From NCBI GenBank assembly GCA_029582165.1, contig CM055876.1, positions 30,077,317 through 30,141,316 on the forward strand: a DNA stretch of 64,000 nt. The letters are read 5' to 3'. The notes beneath the pieces are model-generated. The model saw only the letters and a program-made list of their open reading frames with translations, had not been told where the DNA came from and ran no database searches. Made by a program: the position numbers and the translations under genes. Source of the DNA: Portulaca oleracea. Lineage: Eukaryota; Streptophyta; Magnoliopsida; Caryophyllales; Portulacaceae. Below, in pieces: positions 43,525-55,412 of the stretch; positions within the stretch are counted from its first letter, which is position 1, and each line of letters starts with the position of its first letter.

Positions 43525-44007
43525 GTATATATATATTTTGTCATATTGTTTATGAATTTTATCTTCTTTTGTTTTATAGGGTCTTTGTCAAAACTTAGGC
43601 TATGTTCTTTTGTACGGTGTGTTGTGATGTGGTACCACACCTCATAATACTCAATATCCTCCCATACTTCATCATCATATGAGCGCTTGGACTAAATTGT
43701 CACCCACCTTGTCAATCTTGTGAAAGTTGGCACCCAAAATTATTTTTGTCCCAAGTTGTCAATGAACCTGTTAAAAGTTTTAAACATGTTACTTTGACCT
43801 GCTAATGCAGGTTAAAACTAAACACCCCAATTGAAGCACCTAGCTTCCCTACTGTCGCCCTAAAATTTTTTACCTAACTCAAACTAAAGAAAGTCATAAT
43901 CAGTAGTGGCTCGCATAAGTAAGCCAAGTAGCCAACAATGGTGGGAATGGAGAACAAAGCCATGACCTTCAACACCTCAAGTCTTTTTCTAGACGTGTGC
44001 AAAGGGG
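43482..44007 (+). repeat. 0.54-kb direct repeat, right copy
   Basis: Partner of 37441-37975. It begins about 15 bp after the MULE tip with a TA/TATG microsatellite and then continues into GAACCATGGTTCACC, where the left copy is cut by the MULE. Confidence 0.9.
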
Positions 44008-44581
44008 AACCATGGTTCACCTTTGTTTATATTCGTGGATATCTATAAAGGTGAATCATGGTTTCCTTTTGCAAACATCCAGAAAAGACGCGCCGGAGTA
44101 TGAGAGGGTTTGGGGGTTAGAAAAGAAAGAAAGAGATGGTCTAAGCGACAATCGCCAGTGCTGGGAGTGGTCGAAGGTGATTTCCGACGCCGAGGTAATG
44201 GGAGGCGGTGATGGTGGTGGTGGGCAGAGGGGGCTAAGGCAAGTAATTGAACCAAAAATAAACAAATTGAATGTCCACATGGCATGCCCAGACAACGCTT
44301 CCTAAATCTCTCTTTTCACACAAATTAGAATTTCATGGTCTTCTAACTCCTTCATAGCAGTCATTGTGTTTTTTGGCCGACCTTTGAGGTCAATTTCCCT
44401 ATTACATACGGGGCTAGCTATCCAAAAAGAGACCCAAATTACATTCCTAAGTAATTGTTTCTGTTCATCCACCTGCCCAGCTCTCCCTATAAATTATAAC
44501 AGTCAAGATTTTAGCCCCTCCCTAACAAGCTTTCTCTTTCAAGACTCAAATTACATTCCAGAGCAGCTCATTCATAGCAGG

Positions 44582-44989
44582 TAGACGTGTTCAATAGGTC
44601 AAGGACCTGCCTGGCCTGAAAAAATGCGGGTAAAGGGCGCAAGTTTAGATGGTGACCCCGCCCGCCCCGAAAAGGTCGGGCCGGGCTCTGGCCCGGGGTA
44701 TGTGACCCGACTCGACAAAATATATTCACTTTTTAAAAAAACCAACCCTATATTAGTTTTTTTTTTTTTGTGACAAGACCCGGCCCGGCTAAATACATTA
44801 ATTAAATGTGTGAATTTTTATTTTTTTTTTGTATAGAAAAAATCCATTTTATATAGTTGTCGGCTCGTTGACTTGGCCCGTAGCCAATAGGATCAAGGCT
44901 CAGGCCGAGAATACCTGGCCCAAAGGTCGGGCTTGGACCGATGGGTCAAAAACTTCCGACCCAACTAGCCCGACCTTTGAATATATCTA
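44582..44989. mobile_element. hAT-like non-autonomous element with GGCCCGGCC motifs
   Basis: Left end TAGACGTGTTCAA, right end complement TAGATATATTCAA. The interior carries many CCCG/CGGGC phrases in both orientations, a common feature of plant hAT subterminal regions. TAGCAGG occurs at both flanks (44575-44581 and 44993-44999) but the spacing is not a clean 8-bp duplication. Non-coding. Confidence 0.5.
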
Positions 44990-45213
44990 AATTAGCAGGC
45001 CAATCAAGAGGCCCTGTAGTAGTCTTTTTAGCAACATAATTGTGTGTGTGAATGACACAGAGAAATATCACATAAAAATATCATAAGTTTTTATACCATT
45101 ATAATTGAAACAGTTGCAGAACACTGACTTGTCAAGCAAAATACATGACAATAAACATTTTTTATTAGACATTTTTTGTTCATCTTTATAGTACTTGTTT
45201 TATCTGTCTATAT

Positions 45214-45330
45214 TGTTAGAGTAAAACCATTCCTAAGGCTTCAATCATCAGCTTAATCTTTTGATTGATATGGTTTCACATGGTATCAGAGTCAAACCGA
45301 TAAACAAGATGTCTCAGGTTCGAATCTCAG
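45214..45330 (+). mobile_element. Short LTR plus primer site, TRIM-like remnant
   Basis: A 67-bp unit starting TGTTAGAGTAAAACC and ending GGTTTCACA is followed directly by TGGTATCAGAGT, an initiator-Met primer site, and then by GGTTCGAATCTCAGCACCCACC. This arrangement is typical of the left end of a TRIM or small copia element. I did not find the second LTR, so it is a fragment. Confidence 0.45.
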
Positions 45331-45865
45331 CACCCACCATATTCAGTTGGATAGTTCCACATATATATATAACAAAACTTCATGAAATCCATCTAGTGTG
45401 CATTGAATTTAAAGCAAGCAATTCATATTGCCTTAGAGAATTCTATATGCTAAACTGAATGATATCCACATTGCAAATTTTAAATGTAAACTTTAATAAG
45501 AGGCCAGTATCATATACACTCATCCACTCATATATCCATATAAAATATCACAGAACAACCAAAGTTATCAAGGGGAACCAAAAAAAAAAAAAAACCAAAA
45601 CCTCTTTCCAATGAAAAGCAAGGGAATACAAAATTCCCCATCATTCCTTTTCTCTTTTTTTGTTGGTTATGTTTCTTTTTGGACAAACCTCTACATTCCC
45701 CAGAGGAAATCTGGAATATAACAAAACTATATATATGTTTTTCAAAAAAAGAAAAAAAAGAAAGTTGAAAAAGGAAGAGAATATGTACAGATGAAGGGAG
45801 GCTAGACTACCATCCTCTTTTGGTGCAGGAATCATTATTTACCACAGTAAAAAGTAACCATTGTT

Positions 45866-46198
45866 TCAACATTTACAATCTGCGAGCAACAATGTCTGGT
45901 TATGCATTGGATGATCAAGAGATCGTGACTCCACCAGTATCGACCACAACATCTGCACATCCTCACATTGACACGATTTCACATCTTCATACAGCAGATA
46001 TATGCCTCTTCTCCCTGCAATTCCATCAATAACAATATATAACACAGTAAATATATATATATATATATACTTTACCCCGACAATTCTATACAATACAACA
46101 CGATACAATACAATATAACACGTACGCTTGCGATTAGCAGAGTGGAATCGATCCCAGAGCTTCTTGAAGGGGTAGATGATGGAATGTAACCAACCCAT
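45866..46198 (-). CDS. Small conserved protein of unknown function, 73 aa, two exons
   Basis: Minus strand, exons 46198-46126 and 46014-45866, with a GT-AG intron of 111 bp in phase 1; total 74 codons. The protein begins MGWLHSIIYPFKKLWDRFHS, passes through a basic RRRG turn at the splice junction, and has the motif GIYLLYEDVKSCQCEDVQML followed by WSILVES. I recall similar short plant proteins with MGW..LH S and YEDVKSC..EDV..LWSILVE blocks, of unknown function. A TTAAATA box (complement, near 46277-46283) lies about 80 bp upstream. No signal peptide or membrane segment is apparent. The C-terminal 20 residues after ESRS look unconserved. Gene structure is well supported by the frame-keeping splice; function unknown. 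Confidence 0.8.
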   Translation of the reverse strand: MGWLHSIIYPFKKLWDRFHSANRKRTCYIVLYRVVLYRIVGVKYIYIYIFTVLYIVIDGIAGRRGIYLLYEDVKSCQCEDVQMLWSILVESRSLDHPMHNQTLLLADCKC

Positions 46199-46726
46199 CT
46201 GGGAATGATAATAATAATTCCTTCAGAAATGCAGGTGGGAAAGAGAGAATTGGGAATGGGGTCAAGTTAGGTGAAGTTTGGAAGGAAGTATTGGGTATTT
46301 AAGGCCCCCCACATCAACTGGAGTTGCCTTTTGCTTCAAACAGTGGTAAGATTATTGATTCTGCCAAAAAAACACATAAATATGGCTAGCTAAAACTCTT
46401 CTTAATTGGGGTTATGCTTAATTAATTGATTAATTAGGGGGATTAGCATTTAGTATTAGATTGGTAATGGTAGTGGTAGTAGTGATGTTGAGGTTTTGGT
46501 TTTGCCCTAGAGTTAGTCCATTGACTAGGTAGCTAAAAAAGGGCATGTTTCACTCTTTGGTACTCAGTCTCTGTCACTCAAAGACCCAGGATGTTGTTTG
46601 GATCATACTTCAACTACCTTTTCCTTCTGTAGTAGTGTATTTTACCCTTTGCTTTTTTCTCATTCACCTTTTCCTTTTGTTTTTATTGATGGAGTTAACA
46701 ATAGCAATTGGATTTAATTAGAGGGT

Positions 46727-47112
46727 AATGATACATGTCTTAGTCTAAGATGCTTCTTGAGTATCTTATCCAAATTAGTATTTCTTATGACTATTTACAT
46801 TAATTATATTTTTTTAATAGTAAGTATTAATTTTCAATTATAAGAAGCTTGGATGTATTGGACATGCGATAAACACAAATGATACCCTAAGCAAATAAGC
46901 CCCATCTAACATCATTTAGGCATATTTTAGGCTTTTTTTAAATATAAAAATAATGCATAAAGGTATAATTTTATGCAATTTATATGTAATATTATATTTA
47001 TACAATTCAACCATATTATTTTATTCCAATTTAATCTATTATAATATACTTTATTTTTAATAATAAGGCAAGACACTTAAAATAGTGTTGTGCTCCAAGA
47101 TTCATATCATTT
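46727..47112. mobile_element. 380-bp MITE family, copy B
   Basis: Starts AATGATACATGTCTTAGTCT and ends ATTCATATCATTT. Internal phrases are shared with copies A and C. A (T/A)AGACACTT phrase lies near the right end. Non-coding. Confidence 0.65.
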
Positions 47113-47140
47113 TCGTTTAATTACAATGGTTATGACAGTG

Positions 47141-47524
47141 ATGATACGAGTCTTGCCCCAAGACACTTTTTATGTGTTTTACCCTTCATTAAATTAGTAT
47201 TTTTTTATGATTTTTGACACTAATTTTAATAATAAGTATTAATTATCAATTGTAAGAAGTTTGGGATGCGTAAGTTGCGTCAATGAACACAAATGATACC
47301 CTAATCGAATGAACTCCTTATGTTAAACTTATTTTTAGCATTTTTTTTGAAATATTAAAAATAATGGATAAACGTACTCGTATAACTTTATTCAATTTAT
47401 ATATGATATTATAGTTATAGAATTCAATCATATATCATTTAATTTCATACTAATATATAATAATATAATTTTAGTGATAGGGCAAGACACTTAAAGTATG
47501 TCTTGTCCTAAGACTCATATCAAT
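47141..47524. mobile_element. 380-bp MITE family, copy C
   Basis: Begins ATGATACGAGTCTTGCCCCA and ends GACTCATATCAAT. The two ends form an inverted repeat of about 25 bp (GATACGAGTCTTGCCCCAAG against GATATGAGTCTTAGGACAAG). It lies only 28 bp from copy B, in the same orientation. Confidence 0.7.
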
Positions 47525-48720
47525 TTCGGAAAATATATTTTTTGATAAATTATTTGTCAATAGTCGGATTAAAAGTGTATAAAAACCTTTATAAAGTTAC
47601 CCACAAAGATTGTCAAATTGTACTTTTTGTAACTTCTAAATTATTTCTTTTAGCAATGGAAGACAATTATATTCAGCTTATATTAGAAAAATTCTTTAAA
47701 GTTAATTTATAAACATCAAATTTTACTAGACACGAGTGACTGCTTTATAGTAGTTGATAACTTAATTCTAACTTCAATTCTCTTCACAAAAATAAATTTG
47801 AATACAAAAAGTTGACGGGTCGGGCCAATTGGCCCACTTGATGCTCCCCCGTGATAAAATATTAAAATTTGTCTATGATCTCAGAGAAAACAAGAATGAT
47901 ATATATTATATAGTACTATCTATTACTCCCTTTTCCCTTAAATAAGTATTAATTTGACTGATCTTTTGTCGTTGATTATTCACAAATTAAAATGTAATAC
48001 AATATGAAACTATCACCGTTAGAAAGAAATTGTACTAAAAATTATAATGGTGCTAATTTTATATTGTAACTCATTATAATTTATAAATAATTAACGGTCA
48101 AAATTTAGTCAAATTAACATTTATTTAGGAACGAAGAGAATGGTTTTGAGTTTCGTCTATAAACATTGTCATAAAAGGTGCAATTTGCGCAAATATACGT
48201 AAGAGTAAGGGAAGCTAACATAATGAATCACACCATAATCAATTAATATGACGATAGACAAAAGTTTACACGTGATTTATAAATGATACTGAAACTATTT
48301 GTCCTTTAGTTATGCACAAAATTAAGTTAGGTTATACACCGTTTTCTGGAGATGATCCAGTCATTAAGAAGTAATATATAGCAAGTAAACTAGAAAAAGA
48401 GAATAACTTGAAGGTGAATGAATATGGTAGCTTGAAGATCAAGGCTTAGTATAGATAGAAGCTAAGTAGTGAAAGTTTTAGAAAATTCCGTGTATGGCTA
48501 CTACTACCATATCCACGATCATATGCCTATTATTATATAAAGTATATTTCTTCTTCCTGTACGTGTCCCTCTTTCTACGAAAAAGGGAAAATGCTTAGAT
48601 TATGCAAGAATAATCAAGTATTTCTTCTTCACAAAGTCGGCTGATGCATGGCGTTTTTTCCCGAATAGTTTTCATTTCTTGATGAAAAGTAAGCAAGTCA
48701 ATCCATTAAGTGTTAATAAC
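47525..48720. other. AT-rich intergenic stretch
   Basis: I see no coding, RNA or clear mobile-element signal here. Confidence 0.5.
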
Positions 48721-48851
48721 ATCGCCATGTTCTTTCATGATGTGGGAAATAGGTGAGTTGGATAAAATGGAAAGTGTGGAATAAAATGGTATAAAGTGGA
48801 AAAGATAAAAATATATGGGTGGTGAAAGTAGTATAAGGTCTGTGAAAAGTA

Positions 48852-49642
48852 GGGTGTTATTTGCATTTTACACCCCAAAGTACATGTATATTTATTTTTT
48901 GGATTCTTGATTTTCATTTTTACTTTTGGGACCTTAAAGTTTATGGTTGAATAAACAAAGGACCTTATAGTTTGTAATTTGAAAAAAAAGTATGTGTACT
49001 GTAATATACCTCTCTTATTTATGTTTCAATTTATCTCACGATTAGCGTCAAACTTCAGGAGTAAGGTTAAAACTGATATTAAAGTTGTAATATATTTCTC
49101 TTATTTATGTTGGAACTAATTAGACCTCGAAGTACCCAAGGTCTAAGTCCATAGACCTTTTTTTTCAACCTACAAACTTTAAGGTCATTTTTTATTCAAC
49201 TCATAAATTTTACAAAAAATTACTCGGAGGTACCCTAACTTTTAGTGAAATGTTTTCAAGTACCCCAACTTTTCAAAACTCATTTTGGGGTACTCTTAAT
49301 TTTTGGTTTAGTAATTATTAGGTGATTTTCCGATCATCAATTCGGTTAAGTGACCGAAATATCCTTGTTCTTCTATTTTTGAAGAAATACCATTGAAGAA
49401 GAAGAATAAGGGTATTTCGGTCACTTAATAAAATTGATGGTCAGAAAAGCACCAAATAATTACTAACCCAAACCTCAAAATGAGTTTTGAAAAGTTGGGG
49501 TACCGAAAAATAGTTTCCGGAAATATTGGGGTACCTCCGAGTAATTTTTTGTAAACTTTAGGGTCCCAAAAATAAACAATGAAAACTAAGGGTCCAGAAA
49601 ACAAATACTCCTATACTTCGGGGTCCAAAATGTAAATAACCC
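48852..49642. mobile_element. Middle MITE of the nest (10-bp TSD)
   Basis: Ends GGGTGTTATTTGCATTTT and the complement AAAATGTAAATAACCC, with CACCCCAAAGTA and GGGACC..TAAAGTTTA in the arms. It is flanked by a perfect duplication GTGAAAAGTA (48842-48851 and 49643-49652), suggesting a Mutator-like origin (9-10 bp). Non-coding. Confidence 0.82.
49213..49551. mobile_element. Mutator-type MITE, copy 2, innermost
   Basis: Ends CAAAAAATTACTCGGAGG and the exact complement CCTCCGAGTAATTTTTTG. It is flanked by TAAATTTTA (49204-49212) and TAAACTTTA (49552-49560), a 9-bp duplication with one mismatch. Same family as 1812-2167, sharing the GGTACCCTAACTTTT and TTTTGGGGTAC phrases. Confidence 0.82.
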
Positions 49643-49984
49643 GTGAAAAGTAATGTAGGATATGGAAAGAATTGAAAAGAAATACATTTTAAAGTGGAAA
49701 TGTGAAATAAAGTGCGACAAAGTGTGTAACGATGGGATAAATTTTATCGCACACCTGTAAAGAACATGGCCGACCTTCATAATTGGAGGATAATAATCAA
49801 GTACAAATTATTTATAACCACAAGGATGAACGATCAACCGTAATTTTCATTTTTCATACATGAAATCTTGTTACCTTTTTTTTTATAAAGGCCAGTGGGT
49901 AACAAAGATGGATTAGCGAGTTCTTCTCACAAGATACATCATACATGTCCACTTAATCACAATACAAAATATTGTTAAACTCCC

Positions 49985-52330
49985 TATTTTCTATATGGTC
50001 TCATCTCTCAGTTGATGGAAGGTTATGACCTAGTTTTGAAAGCCAATCAGTTGCACCATTTGCTTCTCGGAATGTGCGGGTTGCATTAACTTCTTGGAAT
50101 AGAGTAAGAAGCTTCTTGATATCCTGGATTACACGCCTGATTTGCCACAAAATCGCAAAATTACCCTGAAACCCTTGAATCTCCATTAAATTATCTCCTT
50201 CAAGGATAATTTAAGTGTACCCTGTTTTAACCACTTCTGCAAGACCGTCCCGAAGAGCTCTGACCTCCGCCACTATGATGGATGTTTCATAATAATTTAC
50301 ATCCCCCGTTTTAAGAAGAACGCCACGCCAGTCTTGAAGAAGGAAGCCTTCTACCGCCGAATGATTGTTGAGGGGGCCGAAGAAATTGAGTTTCATCGCT
50401 CCCTTTGGTGGTGTTTACTATCTCACCAACGAATTTGAGATACAACACCCCTGAGATGTATACCTAGCCTCCACACCCATATCATTAATAGAAGAATTCC
50501 TAATTTTTCAATCAATTGCAATTTTCTTTGATTGAATAAGGATGCACAGGTGGATTAAAAAACGTACTTATATAAACTACTTCATTGCGATTTTTTCAAA
50601 TTGACTGAAGAAGAAAAGAGCCCCTCAAAACATTTGTCATGCAAGCCAATAGTCTAGCATCAATTTGGAAAATTTTCAACAAAGGAGCTTGGATTCATCA
50701 GGAAAGCGGTTTAATCCATTGATGTTGTATGGCAAGGAGCCACACCCGTTTGGACATGGAGCACTACTAGAAAATGTGATCACTAGATTCAATATCTTCT
50801 TGGCAGATAGGTCAAACAGGATCTAAATTAATCCTTTTGTCAGGAAGATTACCCTTGCGTACCCTAGTACAGTGAGCGTTATAAAGATTTTTCCAAATGA
50901 ACACTTTTTTATTATTGGAGGAAGGTCGAGCTTCCAATCCACCTAAAATCCAATTTATGAGAGGCAAAAATACATTCATGTGTTAATTGGATAGCCATCT
51001 TAGTGGAGAAGATACCCAACCCTATCAACCCCCGACAAACTTCATCCTAACACTCTACTAGGGGATTGGAGTCCTTGGATAGGTTGATCCCTAACAATCT
51101 CATTAAGCTTACAGATATCCTAGCATCTGTCAAGAAGAATGAAGTTACTTACTGTAATATCTTCATCTACAAGCTCCACAACTTTAAAGTTGAGTATTTC
51201 AAGAAGATTTTTGTTTTCTAACCAGTTGTCTTTCCAGAATCTTATCCTCTTCCCGTCCTCAAGGATCTAACGGATACCTTTTAGTAAAGTTGAACAAGCT
51301 TTTAAAATGCTTCTCCACACTAGCTTGTTGAGTCTTGGATTTTACTTGCACAATTAAAAAACTCATGTTTTCTAAGGTATTTCCCCCTCATTATTTGCAT
51401 TGAAAAGCAATGTTCACTGCCTTCGCTCTACGGAGGCCCAACCCTCCAAACTTTTTCGCAGTACAAACTGTGTCATGGGCCCCCATTTGCACATAACCAA
51501 TTGGTCCTGAGACTTTTTCCAAAAGAAGTTCTGGGTAATCTTATCTAACAATTCATGGACATATTTTGGCAATTTGAAACATTGCATAGTATAGGTTGGC
51601 AAAGGTTCTAGATAGGCTTGGATTAGAACAACTCTCCCAGTTTTGGAGATAGACCTTGCCTTCCAGGAGGCCATTCTATCACCTGCTTTAACCTATGAGA
51701 TCTATATAACCATTATGATTTTGACGGTCAAGAATAATTTGGCAACCACGATATTTTTCGATAACATCAACTACGGACATTAAAAGTACCTTTAATAGTT
51801 TCTTTAAGATGTCTAGAGGTATTCTTAGAAAATATCATAGTAGATTTACTAAAATTAATCAATTGACCAACATTGCAAAATTGGTGCAAGATTTCTTTTA
51901 ATTTAGGAGTAGTTTCCATGAAAACTTTGAAAAAAAGGAGGTTATTATCTGCAAAAGATAAATAAATAAATAAATGAATGAATAAATAAATAAAGGCATG
52001 GAGTCCTTGTCGATTGCGGGGCTAATCTAATTCCTATTCATGTTTTCTGTTTATTGGATTCTCGATCTATAGTTGAGAACACTCATACACAAGATGAATA
52101 AGTACGAAGAGACTGGATCTCCTTATCTTAAACCTCTTGTTGGTTTGAAAAATTCGTATTTGGACCATTTAGAACCATTGAGAATGAAATTGTAACGAAA
52201 CATGTTTAGTCATGTCAATCCATATATAGTCAAAACCCATTTGAGCAAGGATTGTCAATAAAAAGCCTCATTCAATCCTGTCACATGCTTTTTCTATATC
52301 TAGTTTGTGAATAGTTATTCAAAGGAATGT
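49985..52330 (-). pseudogene. LINE (L1-type) remnant: reverse transcriptase, zinc domain, RNase H
   Basis: Minus strand, read from right to left. Near 52240-52320 is KLDIEKACDRIE, the reverse transcriptase region where plant L1 elements have EKAYDR. 52110-52145 recalls RGLRQGDP, degraded. 51414-51674 has ARSISKTGRVVLIQAYL and PTYTMQCFKLPK, the segment after the catalytic core. 50740-50920 holds the zinc-binding domain (FIWKNLYNAHCTRVRKGNLP), with a TGA where the first Cys of CPIC is expected. 50001-50396 is an RNase H domain (AEVRALRDGLAEV, then FREANGATDWLSKLG). All frames are broken. No target duplication was sought beyond the 3' end. Confidence 0.8.
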
Positions 52331-52339
52331 TTGAAGAAA

Positions 52340-53940
52340 TGTATTCAATAAATTTAACTATTGAGTTAGCTTATTAAAATAAATTGATTAAAATATATGA
52401 ATAATTTCAAGGAAAAAATATATAAAATATTACTGCTGTAAAACTCTACCTTTATGTAAGTAGATATCAACAAAGATGACAGGAGGTCAATATAAAAATA
52501 AGAGTCCCAATGGGTCACACACATAGTAACTATCAAAACATGTGCATAAAAATTTAAGTAAATTGTTAAGAGATTATCGAATGAATCCCTTGTAGAAAAC
52601 TTTACTAATCTACCTTCTTGTGCATTTGTATGGTAATTATAAGTTAACAAATCACTCTACTCTTTATAAAAGTCTCCTTTATATAAGTAGTACATCCACT
52701 TTTTTATGGCGTAAAGTTATTATCATTTACATTTGCGTATTGCATTCAGAATTGACTTCTCAATCTGAGCAATTGTTTTGTGTTCACTTCTAGTCATTGG
52801 ACTTTTATTTTCCTAGTAATGGGCAAATGCTTTTCTATCCAATTTATTTTAACAAATAGCTTTATTACTTGTTTGACGTTCAGATTTTTTATTACCTATT
52901 TTTTAGTTATTGTAATTAGGTTTTTATCTCTTGAAGTTTTGAGAAAGTAGAATTTTGTCCCACCAAGTTTTGAAAATTAGGTTTGCCTTACTCAAATTTA
53001 AACCCATAATTATTTTATCAGTTTTCCGGCGGAAGACAAAATTATCCCCGTAGAAGCTAGGGTGTAAAAGTCTGAAATGATCATAATTAAAAGTATCAAA
53101 AGACATATTTATCCTTCCAAAAAAATAACACATTGTCACATTTTCTTTCATTGTTATTTAGAATACCATGTTCAAAACATTGGATGCATCGAAAAATAGA
53201 AACTCAAATATTGAATGATGATGAGGAAGGGTAGGGTGGGTTTAATTTGTCACGTGTGCAAATGAATTTTTAAGTGGAGGGCATTTCTGTTAGTGCACAT
53301 TAATTGAGGACATTTCAGTCAATTCACATTAATTTAAACATTAACTTCATCTGAAAAATACGTATTTAATATTTAATACAAAAGTAAGTTGGGCTATTTA
53401 TTACTTAATTTAAAGTTGAGTTATGGTAAACCTAATTTCCAAAACGTGGGAGGTAAAATCCTATTTTCTCAAAACTTAAAAGAGTAAAAACTTAATTGGC
53501 TCTATTATTATTGGTTAATATTATTATTATGATTATTATGAATATTGTGAAAATAAAAACAAGAAATATATGTTCTAACATCATCTTAATTATATAAAAT
53601 AAAGAACAATGGTAAATTTATTAGTCGATTTGAATAAACATAATTGTGTTTATAATCTCTTCCAAATCTTTCTCAATAATATGAAAAAAAACACTTAATT
53701 TTAAGTATCATAATAAATGATTAATATAATAAAAAGAAATTCTATCTATAGTTCCAATTTTTCCTTATTCCAATTTGTTAACCAATTTTTTACAACCAAC
53801 TTCTCTCCCCTCTTCCAATCATCCCCATCACTTGTGGCGCAACAACCAATTCCAAGTTCGTTGGGACTTCAACTGGATCAAGATGAAAAAAATAGATCTT
53901 TAAACAATCATGGTTCAGCAACGGGGTTCAATCTTCGTGA
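52340..53940. other. AT-rich intergenic stretch
   Basis: No coding or RNA signal is supported. Frames at 52366 and 52924 are low-complexity AT-rich translations. Confidence 0.5.
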
Positions 53941-53960
53941 TCAACACAGAAGATTTGTGA

Positions 53961-54161
53961 GTTGTGAGAGCTGAAGCTATGCTAGTTAATTCAAGTTCCA
54001 TTCTCTTGTCTAAAGCCTTGGTTCTTCGTTTTGGGGTTGAACACACTATCCAGGATGATTATGTCAATCTCCAGATTGAAGGGGATAACCTAATTCTGAT
54101 ACTGACTAAAGACATAAAAACTCTTTATCTCCCAGTTGAACATCATTCCTTGGTAGATTGA
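53961..54161 (+). pseudogene. RNase H-like fragment
   Basis: The frame reads RAEAMLVNSSSILLSKALVL, then VNLQIEGDNLILI, similar to the RNase H domain found at the end of plant LINEs (AEA..AL, then IEGD). No catalytic set is complete and there is no start of its own. Probably a retroelement scrap. Confidence 0.45.
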
Positions 54162-54207
54162 TATAGTTGTTAGAGACATAAAAACTCTTTATCTCCCAGT
54201 TGAACAA
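54113..54207 (+). repeat. 32-bp direct repeat
   Basis: GACATAAAAACTCTTTATCT followed by CCCAGTTGAACA occurs twice, starting at about 54110 and 54175, one copy inside and one just after the RNase H-like frame. Confidence 0.85.
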
Positions 54208-54209
54208 CT

Positions 54210-55380
54210 TCTCATTGTGCCACATTTTTTGGGATACAAATGTCGCAACTGACTAGATGGCCAACTGGGGGTTGGGGCAACTCTCGAGATATTCTGACGA
54301 CCTTATTTTTTAGTCCTTTTATTTTCTTCTATTTTAGTTGATGACAACTCAGGGAGATGCCTTGATCAATAGAAGGATCGACTGAGTTCTGATGTACCTT
54401 GTTTACGTAGGTTAAAAAAATTGTCAATCACTTTAGAAATTGTCCCAAGTTGTAGGGTTATTTGCAAAACTATTTTGTCTCGTGCGCTCTTCTTCTACTA
54501 TCGTTAAGTTGTTGCCTTATAATACCCCGTATATTTGGAGCTGAAATCAAAATCCTTGAGTGAGATTGAAAGTGAACAAGTGAAGTTTGAGAGAGGATAA
54601 GAGTTTTGTGATGCAATGACTTAACGACAGTACAAAAAAAGTTCACGAGATTGAATTGTTTTAAAAATAAGCTTACTACTTGAAATAATTTCTAAAGTGG
54701 CTGAGAAATTGAAATAGGCAAGCGTTAAAGCTTATTAGATTCCTAATAAAAATTAGGTGAACATGTTGTAAACATAATGTCACACAAAACTTGTTTTCTT
54801 TAAATAAATACAAAATATTTTAGGTTTAAGTTACTCTTTGGTTTTTCTCCTATTAGTTAGAAATCAAAGAAACAAAGTCGTGTTTTTAGAAGCTAATCAA
54901 AAGCAAAATATCAAGGCATGATTTAAGTTGCTAATATCACTTGGATTGTTAGATTACTCAATGAGTTGAATGTTACAAGTCTTCAACCTGTTACCTTGAA
55001 TTGTGACAACCAATGAACCTTACATATAGTCAAAACTTAGTATTTCATGTCATGACCTATTATATAGAAATTGATTATCATTTCACCCACGAAATGGTGC
55101 TTGAAGACTTGCTACAACTAATCTAGATACCCACAACTGATCTACTCATTGATGTACTTACCAAGATCCTTCTTAACTCTTTATTTCAAGATTTACTTTC
55201 CACGCTTGAAATGGTTGATACCTCAAGTCATTTGAGCTTGAAGTGGATGGGGATGATAAATCATATATGTCATATTATAGCTCAAGAAACGACAACTTTG
55301 TAACAACTCCCATTACTAATTACTTCAATTAGTTAGCTACGAACATAATATTTACACATACATATCATGCTTTTTCCGTA
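54210..55380. other. Intergenic stretch without clear features
   Basis: AT-rich. AATACCCCGTATATTTGG near 54521 is reminiscent of LTR sequence, but nothing else supports an element. Confidence 0.4.
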
Positions 55381-55383
55381 CTA

Positions 55384-55412
55384 TATACATATATACATAC
55401 ATACATACATAT
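55384..55412. repeat. (TATACATA)n microsatellite
   Basis: Simple TACA/TATA repeats. Confidence 0.85.

Larger units (their letters stand above)
48724..49770. mobile_element. Outer MITE of a triple nest
   Basis: Ends GCCATGTTCTTT and its complement AAAGAACATGGC. The arms (48724-48841 and 49653-49770) are rich in GTGGAAA/TAAAGTG phrases. It has been entered by the element at 48852-49642. Target duplication not resolved. A related end is at 57962. Confidence 0.65.

Noticed and set aside
44043..44305. Overlapping frames on both strands at 44.0-44.3 kb
   Set aside because: GGTGGTGG-rich DNA gives low-complexity His/Pro and Gly runs on opposite strands; no splice or homology support.
45261..45458. 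Plus-strand 65-codon frame near 45.3 kb
   Set aside because: Overlaps a TRIM-like LTR and primer site; no protein similarity seen.
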